Origin: Phaseolus vulgaris
Taxonomy: Eukaryota > Streptophyta > Magnoliopsida > Fabales > Fabaceae
Reading direction: 5' to 3'
Length of the DNA stretch: 64,000 nt
Assembly: GCF_000499845.2 (NCBI RefSeq)
Contig: NC_023758.2
Coordinates: 19,916,034-19,980,033, forward strand
Made by a program: the position numbers and the translations under genes. Shown here one piece after another: positions 1 to 13,194 of this stretch. Positions within the stretch are counted from its first letter, which is position 1; the number at the start of each line of letters is the position of its first letter. The notes under the pieces are model-generated. The model worked only from the letters and a program-made list of their open reading frames with translations. It did not search any database and was not told the origin of the DNA.

Positions 1-3000
1 TAATTTCCATTTTGGTATCCATACAACTAAACAAGAAAGAAAAGCTTTAAAAATGATCTTGTTTTGAACTCATTTTCTTTTCTTTAGACAAGAACACAGC
101 ACTAGAGATAACTTTAATGGTTTGGGCTTGTGTTTATCTCATTAGAAACACTAATCCTCTTAGAAGTTCATAACTTATAAACTCCCTCTACACATCAATA
201 ATTTAAGATCCAAAACAAATTGCTGTACACAGAGACAAAATGGGGACACAAATACTGTTTTTGTTTGTATGAGCCAATCAAGGAACTTGTATATGATGGT
301 GAAGGAGCTCTTAATCTCTAATCGTGCTCAAACTCATCTATCTAGTTTTAAGAAACATTCCATTATATATTAACAAACTTAAGCCTAATTTAATTTTATA
401 AAATCAATTTACAAAAAAATAAAATTTACATTAATTCCTATAAAATGTTTTTATCTATTAAATTTTTTCAATACATCGACGTGCTACCTTCATAGAGAGA
501 GGTGCACAGATTAAAGCTTAAGCAATGTTGAAGCGTGAGATGTTGCAGGAATTTATTTTCCAGAAAAGAAACAACAACCATTTGTCTCTATCTGGCTTTC
601 TCTTTCTCCCAGTCCAATCACCCATTATCCTCACATTATCTTCACTATTAATAGTCACATCATGGTTTTCAATTTTCAATCATCAAATCATGATATCTTT
701 CAACTCATATTAAATTATGAAGGCAAAGACTGAAAAGGGTCTTATTATATATATGTATGTAAACTAATACACAATATAATCACCCCTGCAATTGTACCAT
801 GGTGGTGCTTGCATCATAAGTGAAGAGAAACAAGATATATATATAAATGTGCATGTGTTTTGAGAGAGTGAAAGATTATAATAAAAGTGACTGATCTTTC
901 AGGTAGATCCGGGAACTTTACTAGGGGACCAAGACAAAGATGGAATAAAAGGTTCTGGTAGGAAAATAAGATATTGTAGGATATGGGTTTAGGTTTTTGC
1001 ATTTGCCATGTATATTTGAAGGTAGTACATGTTTATGCACTTGTCTTTATCAAGGTGGATATTATTTAAAACAGATTTTGTATATGGAAAGGGAAAAGAA
1101 AGTAATTTAAATTTTGTGGAAAAACTTGAAGGAAGCAATAATTTGTGAGGGGTGGGGGCCACCACAATGGAGTCTCTTACGCATGCTAATATGGTCAGCG
1201 CACTCTCATCCAACGGGTGAAGGAGGGCACTATCAAAAGCTACGACGCAATCCTTTCTTTTTTGGATATTGCAGTGTTTGGTGAGAAATGAAACAAAACA
1301 CACACTTTCTTTTTTATTTATTTATTTTATTTTCGTAGGCCACCCCAACCCAACCACCTTACCCTCCATCCCCTTTTATTATTCATATTTAGTTAAGCAA
1401 TTTAGACATATAAATACCATGTTTAATACAATTTAATTTTTTTTATGACAAAAAATAAATTGTGTCTACTCTCAACGATGTGGTTGGGACAAAAACTTGA
1501 ATTCATAACCAAGAATTTCTAAAAGATAAGTTTTCTTATCAACCTCACAACTTGTAAAGTGTAATTATTTTGTAACATTTTTTTTATACTTTTCTGAATA
1601 AAATACTTCTTTTCGAGGCATTTTTATTTTTATTAGGTAAAAGCTTAGCTATTTTTTTTATAAATAAATTATTTTTCATCAAATTTACTTGTTAGGTATA
1701 ATTTCATACAAAAGTAGACCGTGATAGGATTATTGAGTTCTAAAGCATATAATATGTTAAATATGATGATTAACTCTAAAGATATCTTCTTAATGGATTT
1801 GATGTTGAAATATTAATATTGTATGTGAAGACAAAAAGAACATATATGAAGAAAAAAAAAGAAGTTTTAAAAGCGAACCTTCCTACCATTCTTAGTCATT
1901 AATGAGTGGTTTGTTTGAATATGCCTAGTAGTTTCACATAACTTAAATAGCTATTAGATTTAAGAGGTTGAGTTCAAGAGGGTGGTAAATTAAACTATAT
2001 CAAATTTTCACAAAAGTTATATTGGGATCTTTATTAAATCAATAAGACTTTTTTACTTTTAATTTTATGTACGAAGGCAAAATCAGATATATTTCAAGAA
2101 CCGAATGATAAACAATTGATTTGATTTTTATACTAGTTTACTCTATCCAAGAGCTATATCCAGTTGCTCAGTCACACCAACCAAACTCACACTAAAAGTT
2201 AGAGCTTTTACAAGCACACAACTAATGCAATGAAAGTAAACCATTAAAGAAACCAAATCTTAAACCCTATAATATTGATTTTCACACCTAGTAACACCAT
2301 GTTACTATATTAAATTTGGAAACCGTATCAAGACACAATATAAGAACTCAAAAACAGATTTGGAAAATAAACAATATCACTTGGAACAAGATCATCATAG
2401 TAGAAAAGAATAAACCAAGTTCAAGAATAGCAGGTTTCTATATTTATCTTCAAACACAATATTGAGCTCAAAATTTGCACAAAGAATGCTTCAAGAAATT
2501 TGTTTAGCTCAGTTTGGATTCTCTTTCAATAGTAAAAAAGATTTAAAAAAAAATACAAATATATAGATTGCATTCTAATCTATTTTAATGGATTAAAACT
2601 TTATTTTAATTTGTTAATTTCACTTACTCATGAAATTAATCGATTAACTCGTCATTTTAACAAATTAAAATAGAAGACTCAGAACTGTTTATGGTCCTAA
2701 GTGATTCTAATTGATTAAAATGATTATCTAATCGGTTAAAATATTTCATGCAGTCATTCTAGACCAGCCAAGAACATTTTAACAAATTAAAAACATCTTT
2801 TAATTAATTAAAAAATATCTTATCACCAAGAGACACTTTAACTCATTTGGAAAAAACTTTCAAATCATGAAAGAGAAACTTCTAGTCAATAGAACACATC
2901 CTAAAACACTTATAGATATTCAGGATCATTTCCAATCTCCAAGTCCTTCCTGAGAGATGTTGGATTAATCAAATACATCATAGCTCCAACAAAGTCGAGG

Positions 3001-5071
3001 TAGAGGACAATTTATATACAACTTTTTTAAACTCACTAAAAAGCCTTTTAAGGAAAAAATTGTGACGAAATCATTGACTTCCAAAGTGAAAAATATCTTA
3101 ATGTACAAGAATGTTGTCTGTCTGAGGTGAAAAAAGTTGTGTCTTTGATTATAAAAGTACTTGAATACTAACTCATAGTTTTCAATCCAATACTCATTAA
3201 TTGTTAGTTATAAATAACTAATCTTATTAACTATATTTGGTTATCAATTTCTTATATGAATCATTCGGATATAGGAACTATATTAACAACTACATTTATT
3301 TTTTATCGTGTATCCGAGTTATTGAGATATAGGTGGATACATAGGTCCCCAAGCTCAAAATACATAGATTTGATTATGCAGGTGAATTAATTTATAGGAT
3401 GTAAGGACATTTAGCCTAAACAAAAAAAATACAAAAAACATAAATAAAAGACTAAAAAATATATATCATGCATTCATGCATGCTATTGACACCTAAGAAC
3501 ATTAATGTAAAACTAAGCATGCACCAACATATCTTCAATCACAAACTCACTCAATTTATTCAAATCCACTAATGTTTATCTCTAAATATATGTAATACAC
3601 ACAATTACATGAATGAATATAAAATATACACATAATTGCATAACACAAATGCATTACTCGTTGTATATCTCAAATGGTCAAACACAACTTGAATTTTCAT
3701 GTTGTTAAGTCACTACTTAGACTTCTCAAATTATCAAACACAACTTAGATTTTGATGTTACTAAGATGTTTCTAAACTTCTCCAATAGTTTTTTCTTAGA
3801 TTTTTCACAGTATATAAAACATAATAACTCGCATAATACAAGTTCTCATAACTCAACACATATAAGTTTGACAACACACATAGTTCAAAGTACAAATAAT
3901 CATAACACAATATATTATTCATAGTCATAAATATGAAGATATACCTTCTTATAAACATACACCCATAAGATTTACATGACAAAAAGTTACCACTATATTT
4001 ATTAAGTTTTAAATAAATCTTCAATTTTTTTATATGACTTTTACAGAGTGTAAAATAATCCTATAAAGTTGTTTATTATCTTATTGGAAACCTCATAAAA
4101 TTATATATAACTTCAATGTTTACCAAAAAAAATTTGGTTCAATATTTATTATGCTGAAATTAAGGAAGAAGATAAATTTTTATTGTAATATTGACAATTT
4201 TGACTTTTACTTACTAAAATAATTACAACTTAAGGTTTTCACATTATATTTTAGTAAAATTAACTTAATTAGCTAGATAACATCTAAGGCAAATTTTTTA
4301 TTACTTTTCTAATTCAATATAAAAAGATACCTAAATATAGTGATAATGTTTTCAAAAATGAAATACACTCTCATGTGCACCCCCCACATTGTTGTGTTTG
4401 AAGCTACTTATACAATTTCTCTTCAATGTACCTCACACATCTATATCGGTGTGATTACACTTATATGAAAAATCTTTGATACAATTTTTTTCTAACTCAT
4501 CTTCACTTCTACGGACATAACCACATCCTTATGGTAGGCACTAAAATTATTATTATAATTTTTTAATACGATTTAATTTTCACATATATTTCAATCATTA
4601 AATTTTTTAACACTGATATTACAATTCCTTCACACAATACAAAATGTTATTAGCATAAATAAATAAAATTGGATCCTAAAAGTGTAAATCACTAATCTAA
4701 AATTTGTTCTCTAAGATTGATTTTTTTTAAGAACCTAACTTACTAATATTTTTTTCTCTCTTTGTGAGTCCAACTTTATTTTAATATAGTACTTTCATTT
4801 TATGTTCTAAACCTAATTGAAATTTTTTAATTAATTCAAATAAAAAATTATATTATATTTTTTTTGTTGAAAAAATATGTTACAATTTAATTTAAATGTT
4901 TCTAATTTGATTCCTAACGTACCAATTACTACTACTTTTAAAAAGTTTTTATCTTTTTTTTTCATCTATTAAGATGATTGTTTTAAAATTTTATTTCATT
5001 AATTTAAGTGTTCTTATTTTGATCACATTTTCTTCTAAAAAGTTAATTGACGATAGTAATGTTAGCACAAT

Positions 5072-5116
5072 GATAGAGAGAGAGAGGGAGATGGAGAGAT
5101 AGAGATAGAGAGAGAT
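5072..5116. repeat. (GA)n-rich simple repeat
   Basis: An imperfect GA/GAGATA tract is visible directly. It is a simple sequence repeat with no associated gene. Confidence 0.8.
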
Positions 5117-5594
5117 GTAAATCTCCAACAACACCTTATCTCTCCAAAATTAATTTTAGAAAAACAAATAACAATGTAACTTTTATAAAGTTTTTTGACC
5201 ATTATTTTTAAAAAAAACTACATTAACTAGTTTTTTTTTTTTCATATGGAACTGAATTAAAAACTTTAAAATAATAAAAAAAATTATTACAATCGTCCGA
5301 AAATAAAAGCTTATAAGTTTTTTTAGTAGAGAACATTTGTTTTAAGGTATAATTTTGCACTGAAAATATCCCATTCAAATAAATATTATATCCAGAAATA
5401 TCGTTCTTATGAGCATGCTACGGCTTTTAATAATTTTTTTAAAAAAAATATTAAACTAAAATTGAAATATAAAAGTGAAAAAGAATATGTAAAAAATAAA
5501 CTGGGAATAAGTAATTGCTGTAAAAAAATTATCTGGATAATATAAAATATTTATCTTTTTTTTTTCAATTTGAAAATTAAAAGCAAGACGATTG

Positions 5595-5597
<3 letters not shown>

Positions 5598-5637
<40 letters not shown>
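5598..5637. repeat. (AT)n microsatellite
   Basis: About twenty uninterrupted AT dinucleotides. The run explains the Tyr-Ile repeat in the overlapping minus-strand frame, which is not a gene. Confidence 0.95.
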
Positions 5638-5638
<1 letters not shown>

Positions 5639-6439
5639 CATAAATGCTTAAATGGGAAAAAAATCTAGAAAATATATTTTAAATTAAAAAAAATTATATA
5701 TAAATTAACTTATAAAAATATAATTTAAAAAAAAAATTGTCATTAAATTTACATATAAATAATTTTTATTTTTAAAAAGGTAATATTTTTCCTCTTATTT
5801 TATTCTTATATAATACTTATACAAATATTTATTTTAAGTCAAATAGTTTATTATCCTTTTACTTAGTCACCCTTTAATCGGATATATAGGCATAGTAGTT
5901 GGCAAAAAAATCGTGTTGAATTTTTTTTTAAGTATAAAAATTTATGGAATCAAGATCATTATATTATTGTAAAATAATTTAGTAATAAGCAGTAGCCCCC
6001 ATCATTTTGATGTGCCACAAGTGCTGCTTTCAGGTACCACACATTTATTAATGGTCATACTTGCACTAAATTACCACATGTGTTCAAACCAGAGCCCTTA
6101 GACTGAGTCCATGCTTACCAATAATAGCAATAGTCTCTCACCAAATCCCTACTCCTTTTGTATTCATTATAACATTTTCTACCATATGAGTAAAAATTTT
6201 GCTCCTAAAAATACTTGTTCATTATAGAGATGTGAGAATTGGTATGACATGGTGGACAATATTAAATCTATTTAACTCAATACCTTTTCTATTTCAAATT
6301 AATACAATGCAACTTTTTTTCTTACATTGTCTTACCTTTTTTTTTTGTCTTTTTTTTTTTTGATTTCTCTTTATATATTGTACTATTTTGAGATGTCAAT
6401 ATTTCCATCAAAATCTTTTAGAGTATAATTGGAAATACT

Positions 6440-6588
6440 TTGTTGAGACTGAAAACTAAAGACTAAAGACCGAGTACATCAAACGTAGAAAATTATCCGG
6501 TTATACAAATTAAAAGGTTGGAACTAAGGTTGGAGCACTCAAGTGCATGCATGTTGGATGTATTGAAAGTTTAATTAAATGTACCTTA
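6440..6588 (+). repeat. Left copy of a dispersed 150-bp direct repeat
   Basis: This segment is clearly similar to 13195-13343 in the same orientation. Both contain a GGTTGGAA block, an ACTCAAGTG(C/T)ATGCATGTT block and the shared tail TTGAAAGTTTAATTAAAT followed by ACCTTAAATG. Similarity stops abruptly after that tail in both copies. What the repeat belongs to is not clear: a retroelement fragment or a duplicated piece of host DNA. Confidence 0.6.
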
Positions 6589-7057
6589 AATGTGTTTCAT
6601 CTTTGCTTTCAAGACTCACGAACAACCTTCATTTGGGTCAATCAAGGCTCTAACTCCTTATTTTTATTTGCAATGGAAGGGAGGTTGTAGACTCGGTCAA
6701 CTGAACCTTCAATCTCTCCACTTCCATCAAACCCTTATTCTTTTTCAGATTGAACCCCATCCGTTTGTCGAGAATAAGAGTAGGAGAACATAACTCCATA
6801 AACACATCATGAAGCTCATGCGGCGTTGCAAACACATACCATTCCTACTAAATAGGATTTAAAATGATGGAAACCCTCTCAACTAGATGCATGTTGTGCC
6901 CTAGGAAATCATAGCTAGAAGAGCTTGCACAAGCATTAGTTGGTCGGTGAGCCCTCTTCAAGGAGCAACTGGATGTAGACTTATCGGAATGTTGGCAAGT
7001 TGACTTTGTCCAGTCCTTATTGTTTTGGTTTTTCTCGGGGTTCGTTGGGGGAGCAAG

Positions 7058-7922
7058 TTATATGAGTTGATTAGGAGATGAATCATTATATGACACTTTC
7101 AAGAATTTGGATCAAGATTCTACAAGCAATTCAAGAACACAAATCAAGAAACCCATGGGAAACCCATTTCAAAAACATGAACCAATTGATACATCAACAA
7201 GTAATTCCAACCGATTAAAACAAGAATCAATCACAAACTACCGATTATTAACATTCAATAGCAACATTTGACCGATTGAAAATCAAGAACAAGAAACAAA
7301 ACATGTTTTAGAGTTTTTGATATAGAATGGGTATAAAAAAAGAAGATGAAGAGTTGAAGAAACTTATGTGGTTGAAGACAATGGGAGTGATCACGCCACT
7401 TGGATGGTGGAAGGCTCCAAGATGAGTGAGAGTGCCGCCACTTGAGGATTCCCAAGACCCACAAGATAAGACAAAGAGAAGGAGAGCAAGTCTAAAAAAG
7501 AAACCACTCAAATTCTAAAGAGTAACTTCACTTTCAATTTCAATATTCAACTTATGTTTACAAAAGCAAGGCTCCTCTTTATATAGGAATAGAGGACCGA
7601 TCATGAAAGGTAAGATACATGAAAAGTCATTGTGAAATGAAGAGGCAAGGTACATGAAAAGACAATGTAATTGCCGCCCCTATCCAAGTCACTTCCTTAT
7701 TCTAGAAAAGTGACTTTTCCTACTACTTCCCTTTTAAAGTTCTATCTTGAATCTATTCTAAGATATTACAAAAAGATATTAATTGGTCTTGGACCTCATT
7801 TTTTGAGAAGACTAAAAAGAAGAACTTCAAATGCTTTGCGCTTTGTCCATTTCTCCTATTAATGAGGTCTTTATTTGCTTGTTGAGATGACCCTTCAAGT
7901 GTAGCATCCTTCAAGTGTATCA
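7058..7922 (-). mobile_element. LTR of family B, minus orientation, diverged
   Basis: Read on the minus strand, this matches the solo LTR at 8638-9606. It shares the TCTTATCTTGTG block, the two CAAGTGGCG(T/G) blocks around 7390-7445 and a promoter-like TATATAGG region near 7580. The minus-strand start TGATACACTTGA matches the family start TGATACAAAC. The other end is eroded (TG changed to TT). No matching 5-bp duplication flanks it, so it may be an old solo LTR or one end of a deleted element. No coding remnants adjoin it. Confidence 0.55.
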
Positions 7923-8318
7923 TACTAGCATAAAAGAGCTGAAGCATGGACGACCATAAGTACTTCATGATATACCTCAAAAATCGACTACCTATCCATT
8001 CATAGTCGATTTTGGGACTGATAATTGTCATATTTTAGTAATATTTCTTATTAAAATAGAGACACTTATGGATATTAATTCACAAAATAACTATAATATA
8101 ACCCCTAATTTATGAATTTAATTTTTTTTTGCATATTTTTGTGATTATAATTTGAATAAGAACGATTTATTCACAAATTTGTGTTAATTTCAAGATTCTA
8201 GTGAAAAATGGAGATGAAAGGGTAAAAGGAGAATAGACAAAGATAAAAAGGGAAAGATGAAACCCCAAGCTCGCCTAAGCCAGAAGCTTCCAAAGGATCT
8301 CACCAAAGCGAGCCCAAT

Positions 8319-8381
8319 CTCGCCTGGGCGAGATCACTCCAGAGACATTGTGCTTGTTTTCGTCCAACTCGCCTAGGCGAG
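8319..8381. repeat. Pair of CTCGCC-GGCGAG palindromes
   Basis: 8368-8381 is a perfect 14-bp palindrome, CTCGCCTAGGCGAG. 8319-8332 is the same with one change, CTCGCCTGGGCGAG. Half-sites lie at about 8269 and 8394. They sit inside the Athila-like LTR and may be cis elements of that LTR or fold-back structures. Confidence 0.7.
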
Positions 8382-8632
8382 CCCAATCACACCCAGGCGA
8401 GAAGTCACTTAACCTAAGCCCAACTAGGTTAAATATGAGGCGTTAGGCACAAACCTAAACATCAATTAGGAGAATATGAGGTGATAGAAAACCCTAGAGG
8501 AGGCAGCCGTCAAGGAGAAACATCTTGGATCTTCTTTTCTTGCTTTCCATGCTTTTAATGGCCAACATGAGTGACTAATTCTACCCTTTAGTATTGGGAG
8601 TAATGTGTTCAAACTCTTATGTATTAAGGTGA

Positions 8633-9611
8633 TACTTTGATACAAACCCACAGATGACTAAATACACAACAAGCAATTTCCAAAAGGGTTAGTCATCTCA
8701 AGTTACAAAGTCGGGCTCCACCAAACCTCAAGACAACATTAGCAGAAGAAGAAGCTATAAACTAGAGCACCTAAAGTTCTTCCTGCTAGTCTTTTTAAAT
8801 GATTAAAAATATGTTGTAAATAATTAGGCTCATTTTGAGGGTCCAAATAACAAATATAGGCTAGAATAAGGTACCTTTAGTATAATAGGGGGTGTAGGTA
8901 GCATTTTAGCTTGTTCCTAGCTCATTTTAAGGCATTTTGACCAAGTTTCTAGAAGGACAAGCCTAGGATGCGGGATTGACTTAGTCAAACCTTAAGGTTG
9001 CCCCTTTTTTCCCTTTTCCTATCTTACCCCTATAGCTTGTTCTCCAAGGCTCCCTCACTTATAAATAGGAGGCCTACCTAGTGTATTGTACAAGTTGAAA
9101 TGATAGTAAAGAAATTCTACACAATTTTTGTGTGAGTTGTGAGTGAGTGAGTCTCCTCCTAAATTGGTCTTATCTTGTGAGATATGATGCTCTCAAGTGG
9201 CGACCTCCTTTCACTCATCTTGGTGATTCCACCCCCATCAAGTGGCGTGATTCATCCTAGCTTCACCATCCATAAGTTCTTCTTTCATCATCTCTTCCAT
9301 TATCCATTTCCATTCCATTCTATCATAAACATGTTCTTAGTTTTGTCTCTTTGAATTCCATTCGGTCCATTCTTTGCTCTTACATTGCTTGTTCAATTTC
9401 CGCACCATATTTGTCATCATATTCACCATATAATTATGTTTTCATTTTGCTTTTGTGAAATGAACCTTCACATCTACTTAACCACTTGGTTAAGTTAATG
9501 TCCAGTGGGGATTTTTCTTAGATTTTCACTCTTTAATTGTCTTAAAACCTCAATCATAAATATAAAAGTGTCACCTAATGATCAATCCTAAAATCAACTC
9601 ACATCATACTT
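8633..9611 (+). mobile_element. Solo LTR of family B with TSD TACTT
   Basis: The LTR body is 8638-9606 (969 bp). It begins TGATACAAAC and ends ...CTCACATCA. It is bracketed by identical 5-bp copies TACTT at 8633-8637 and 9607-9611. A TATA-like TTATAAATAGG lies near 9059. No internal region, primer-binding site or polypurine tract is attached, as expected after LTR-LTR recombination. Related copies lie at 7058-7922 (minus), about 12215-13190 (plus) and 28750-29229 (minus, truncated). It interrupts the Athila-like LTR. Confidence 0.88.
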
Positions 9612-9914
9612 AAATATAATATTTTGTTCTTGATTGATGATTGGTATTGTCATTTTATTTGTAGTGCTTGTTTATCATGATCTAGATCCTTAGATTTGAA
9701 TGAAAAATATCTCTAAGTTTCTAACCCAAATGATAATGCTTAACATATTTAAATTCTAGGAATAGATTTGAAATGATAGTATCTATCAACATCTAATCAT
9801 AATGCTAAAGAGTTTTTATAAATATGCGAGGAATCAATATTTAGGAGACTCTTTTAATAATTCTATATGCGAGGAATCAACATAAATGAATTTTATATGG
9901 GCATCAACATCAAT

Positions 9915-11128
9915 AAAATTGATCCGATCGGTCATCGGTAGTCGATGACATCAGCATCAGAGAACCACGTGGACCACTCGCAGGGTGACACGTGGACCAG
10001 GTGGCAGAGAGGTAGGGGGACGATCGCCAAGAGAGGTGATCAGTGGTCAGTAGCCAAGTTACCACCGACAGATCAGGCGGCAGAGAGGTCGGGGGATAGA
10101 TCACCCAGAATGGTGATCGGTGGTCAGTAGCCAAGTGACCACCAGCAGACCAGTTCCCAGACTCGCGCCTGAGGGCAGAGCGCGAGTAGCGAATAAACAC
10201 TGATCAGCCATCGGGTGTATTGTCATCGGGGTCTCGTGTTACACGCAGTTAAACTGGGACTAAGGTTCCCAGCGAGAGCGTTACGCATGGACCTCGCATG
10301 AGCACACCTCAAGGAATCATGCACGAGAGTGGCCTGAGGGAACTAGTAAGCCAGTCGGTGATTGGTGATTCCCTCAACCCATTACGTGCGTGTCATCCTG
10401 AAGGGTAAGTCGCCTACGCAGAGAGTGACGTTTGGTGAGTGCGCCTAGACCAGCCACACCCGACGCTCTGCTAAGAGTGTGCAATTTACCCAGATAAGAG
10501 AAGCATCCTAAGTTACTCCGCAAGGGCGTAACTTAGGCAGACAAAGAGAGGCGCTAGAGCCCTTCCAGTAAGTGACACGTGTGTGGTTAGATGTGAGTTG
10601 CAGGCCTCCACATGTCACCATCTGAGAGGGGCGCGGTCCAGACAAAAGAGCACTCCGTACCGCTAAAGGTACAGACAGGCGCAGCCAAGCGCAGGCATGC
10701 GCAGACTCTCACGCTCCCCATTGCTGATTCTGAAGGTACGCTGTCTCTGAAAAGCGCGACAGGGTTCTGACACATGCCAGAAAAGCATAACAGAATTCTG
10801 TTATGCCCAGAAGCAGGGAAAGAGAGATAAAAGGAGGGATCAGAGGGAGAGTAGGAGGAGGGGGGGAGAAGAAAAACAGAGTGCAAGTTTTTCTCAGATA
10901 CACATTTTTACTAAGTTTCCAGTTTCTGGTGGTTCTGTTGAACTAACTTGATCGTCGGAGTGCAAACGGCCGCTAGAGGCGCCGTCTGTGTATTTTGCAG
11001 GCCACATTTTGAAGACATCTGAGAGGGAGTTCAGAAGGTGGTACTTCAGGAGACGCAGTCGCGAAGACAGGGCAGAAAGTGTTACGAAGCGATCCACCCG
11101 CGTTCAAGTTGCCGGCAGGATCAAAAAT
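9915..11128 (+). mobile_element. GC-richer solo LTR of family C with TSD AAAAT
   Basis: The LTR body is 9920-11123 (1204 bp) with perfect 6-bp terminal inverted repeats, TGATCC and GGATCA. It is flanked by AAAAT at 9915-9919 and 11124-11128. A TATA-like GATAAAAGG lies near 10826. Base composition is much richer in GC than the neighbours, so it stands out by eye. A 76-bp tandem duplication lies near its 5' end. A GGCGCCGTCTGTG block near 10979 resembles sequences found next to Ty3/gypsy LTRs. It is nested in the Athila-like LTR. Open frames inside it are chance frames in GC-rich DNA. Confidence 0.88.
9999..10150 (+). repeat. Two-copy 76-bp tandem repeat inside LTR C
   Basis: GGCAGAGAGG recurs at 10003 and 10079, and GGTCAGTAGCCAAGT recurs with the same 76-bp spacing. 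The copies differ by point changes, so the duplication is not recent. Confidence 0.75.
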
Positions 11129-11400
11129 GATATAATATTACTATGTTTTTCAAAATACAAAAGAGTAAGAAGGATGAATCCCAATCCCAATTTTTCCAAT
11201 TAAACCAACAAACTCTTTAACTTGTTTTTTTCTTTACAATTCTTGCTATCATAATAAACTCCCAATAAACTTTATTATTTTGTTTTCTATTTAGTGAATT
11301 TTATACTTGATAATTTAATTGTTCCTTGAAGGTTCGATATTCGTCCTTAAAGAAAAATTATTACTTCTAACGTGGTACACTTACCGTAAAATAGTCATCA

Positions 11401-12214
11401 GGATATTCTCACCAGACCCCTCAACCTCGACCATGTAGTCTATGCGAGACAAGTCAATTTTGACATCTATGGCCCCCTATTACCTAATCTCATACTAACT
11501 CGAGAAGACTCGCTTGTGTTACTAGAGTCTCTTGAATTAGAAATGGATAAAATAATCTAGCATCCCCCTGTCGACACCCCCAAATTCAGTAAAAAAGGAA
11601 CTATTGTCACAAGAAAAGAAAGACATTATTTACTTCTTGGATGTATCTTCATCCGATACACTCTCAGAAAAAAAAAGGGAAGAAACTAAGGTGAATGTGG
11701 AACCCAAGAACCACCTAATTTATAAGCATGAAAAGGAAGTAAGACAAACCGACACTATTCCTCCAACCATAAGATTATTTCACACCAACGATCACGATCA
11801 CACCCAAGACGTTCTAGACCTTTGCAGGTTATACCTGCTAGAGCCTAGCGGCTAGTATAGCGTACGGGGTCGATAACATTATAAAGAAATATATTTTTCT
11901 TTTAAAGACTCGTCATCTTCACTTGAGTTGGGGGTCAATGTACTATTCGAGATGTTGGTATTCCCATCTTGGATCCTCGACAACACCTTCGACGAACACA
12001 TGACAACCAATATTATAGCCTAATAATGTAATTAGAAATTATAACAAAGTAAACAAATCATAAACTACGATTAAGAAGATATTAGGACTTATTTGAGCCT
12101 ACTCAAGTCATTCATTCAAGTGGGGACCCAATACAATTAATCTAAATAGGTAAACACTCTAAGGTAAAATGTAATGATTTTTTTACTATTGTTATATACT
12201 CTCTTTGTATTGAT
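11401..12214. other. Unassigned DNA between LTRs
   Basis: Open frames are short. The one at 11604-11855 starts with TTG, is rich in charged residues and resembles nothing I recognise. Position and composition fit a remnant of retroelement internal region following the Athila-like LTR, but no motif proves it. Confidence 0.35.
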
Positions 12215-13190
12215 CGAGAATTGACTTGAACGTTAGAGTGAAAACACATTGAGATGACCAAGGACTCACATGACCATTCACACTATGAGAAGTCAACTCA
12301 ACTTTCAAGTGAAGACCCTGATCTAGTCGACCTCACCAGAAGAAGAAATTGGCAAAGACTAGAACATCAAATGTTCTTCCTGCTGGTCTTCTTAAGAATT
12401 AAACAAGTTGTCAATAAATTGGGCTCACTCCAGGGGTCCAAATAGCAAAATAGGCTAGAGTAGGTTCATATAGCATAATAGGAGGGGTGTGCTTATCACT
12501 TTAGCTTGTTTTTACCTAGTTTCTAGAAGAACAAGCCTAATGTGTGGGTTTGACTAGTCAAACCCTAAAGGCAGCCCCATTTTTAGGTTTCCCATCCTAC
12601 CCTTACTTCTTGTTTTTCAAGGCACCATCTCCTATAAATAGGGTACCATACTCCTTGTATTTTACTTGTTAATTTTGAAGAAAAAAGTTACTCTGCACAA
12701 ATTGTGTGAGGTTTGAGTCCTCTTGGCTAGGTCTTATCTTGAGTAGTGTGAGACTCTCAAGTGAAGGCCCTTCACTCATCTTGGTGGCTACCACACCCCA
12801 AGTGGCATGAACCCCTCTCACAACCACTCCATAAGCTACTTTTCTTCCACTCTTTTCATTTCATTTCCATTTCATATATGTCTTTGTCTTGAATTCTTAC
12901 TCTTGGTTTTGCTTTTGTTATATGCTTATGGTTCATCATTTGGTTCGCCCATGACCACCATTATTGTTTACCTTATTACTATTTCCATTCTACATTACAT
13001 TCTATCTATCACTTTGTATTGATTTTCATCTTTGCCTTTGTAAAGTGAACCTTCACACTTACTTAACCATTTGGTTAAGTTCGTGTCCAGTGAGAATCTT
13101 CCTTAGGTTTTCACCATAAATTGCTAAAATCTCAACTTTAAGTAAAAGTGTCACCATAAAATGGAACCATCTAAAAGTCAACTCACATCA
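12215..13190 (+). mobile_element. LTR of family B, second plus-strand copy
   Basis: Aligned by eye with 8638-9606, it shares AGAAGAAGAA, TTCTTCCTGCTGGTC, a TATAAATAGGG promoter block near 12634, TCTTATCTTG, CTCAAGTG and the terminal ...AACTCACATCA, which ends at 13190. The 5' end is diverged, so its start is approximate and no TSD could be called. The direct repeat at 13195-13343 follows immediately. Confidence 0.6.
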
Positions 13191-13194
13191 TATC

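Larger units (their letters stand above)
1..6430. other. AT-rich intergenic DNA, no gene recognised
   Basis: I see no coding signature here. All open frames are short, low-complexity and without recognisable motifs. The sequence is strongly AT-rich with many homopolymer runs. It holds a GA-rich tract near 5072-5116 and a TA dinucleotide run near 5598-5637. About 2100-2960 reads like a decayed LTR region: it has repeated TTAATCGATTAAAA-like motifs at 2570-2820, a style seen in legume LTRs. I could not find LTR ends, a primer site or coding remnants, so that reading is weak. Confidence 0.6.
8019..11400 (+). mobile_element. Athila-like Ty3/gypsy LTR interrupted by two younger solo LTRs
   Basis: Removing the inserts at 8638-9606 and 9920-11123, each with one TSD copy, leaves about 1.2 kb. 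That remnant starts TGATAATTGTCATATTTTAG and ends in ...GTCATCA. It carries CTCGCC...GGCGAG palindromes (8319-8332, 8368-8381) and the block AACGTGGTACACTTACCG near the 3' end, a style I know from legume Athila-type LTRs. The assignment rests on recalled resemblance. The flanking 5-mers do not match, so whether it is a solo LTR or a truncated element is open. About 3.4 kb now spans one original LTR. Confidence 0.5.

Noticed and set aside
5456..5641. Small frame with a Tyr-Ile repeat
   Set aside because: It is explained by the AT microsatellite.
9910..11203. Several long frames on both strands in the GC-rich block
   Set aside because: They overlap on opposite strands inside a solo LTR with clean ends and target duplications; GC-rich DNA has fewer stops by chance.
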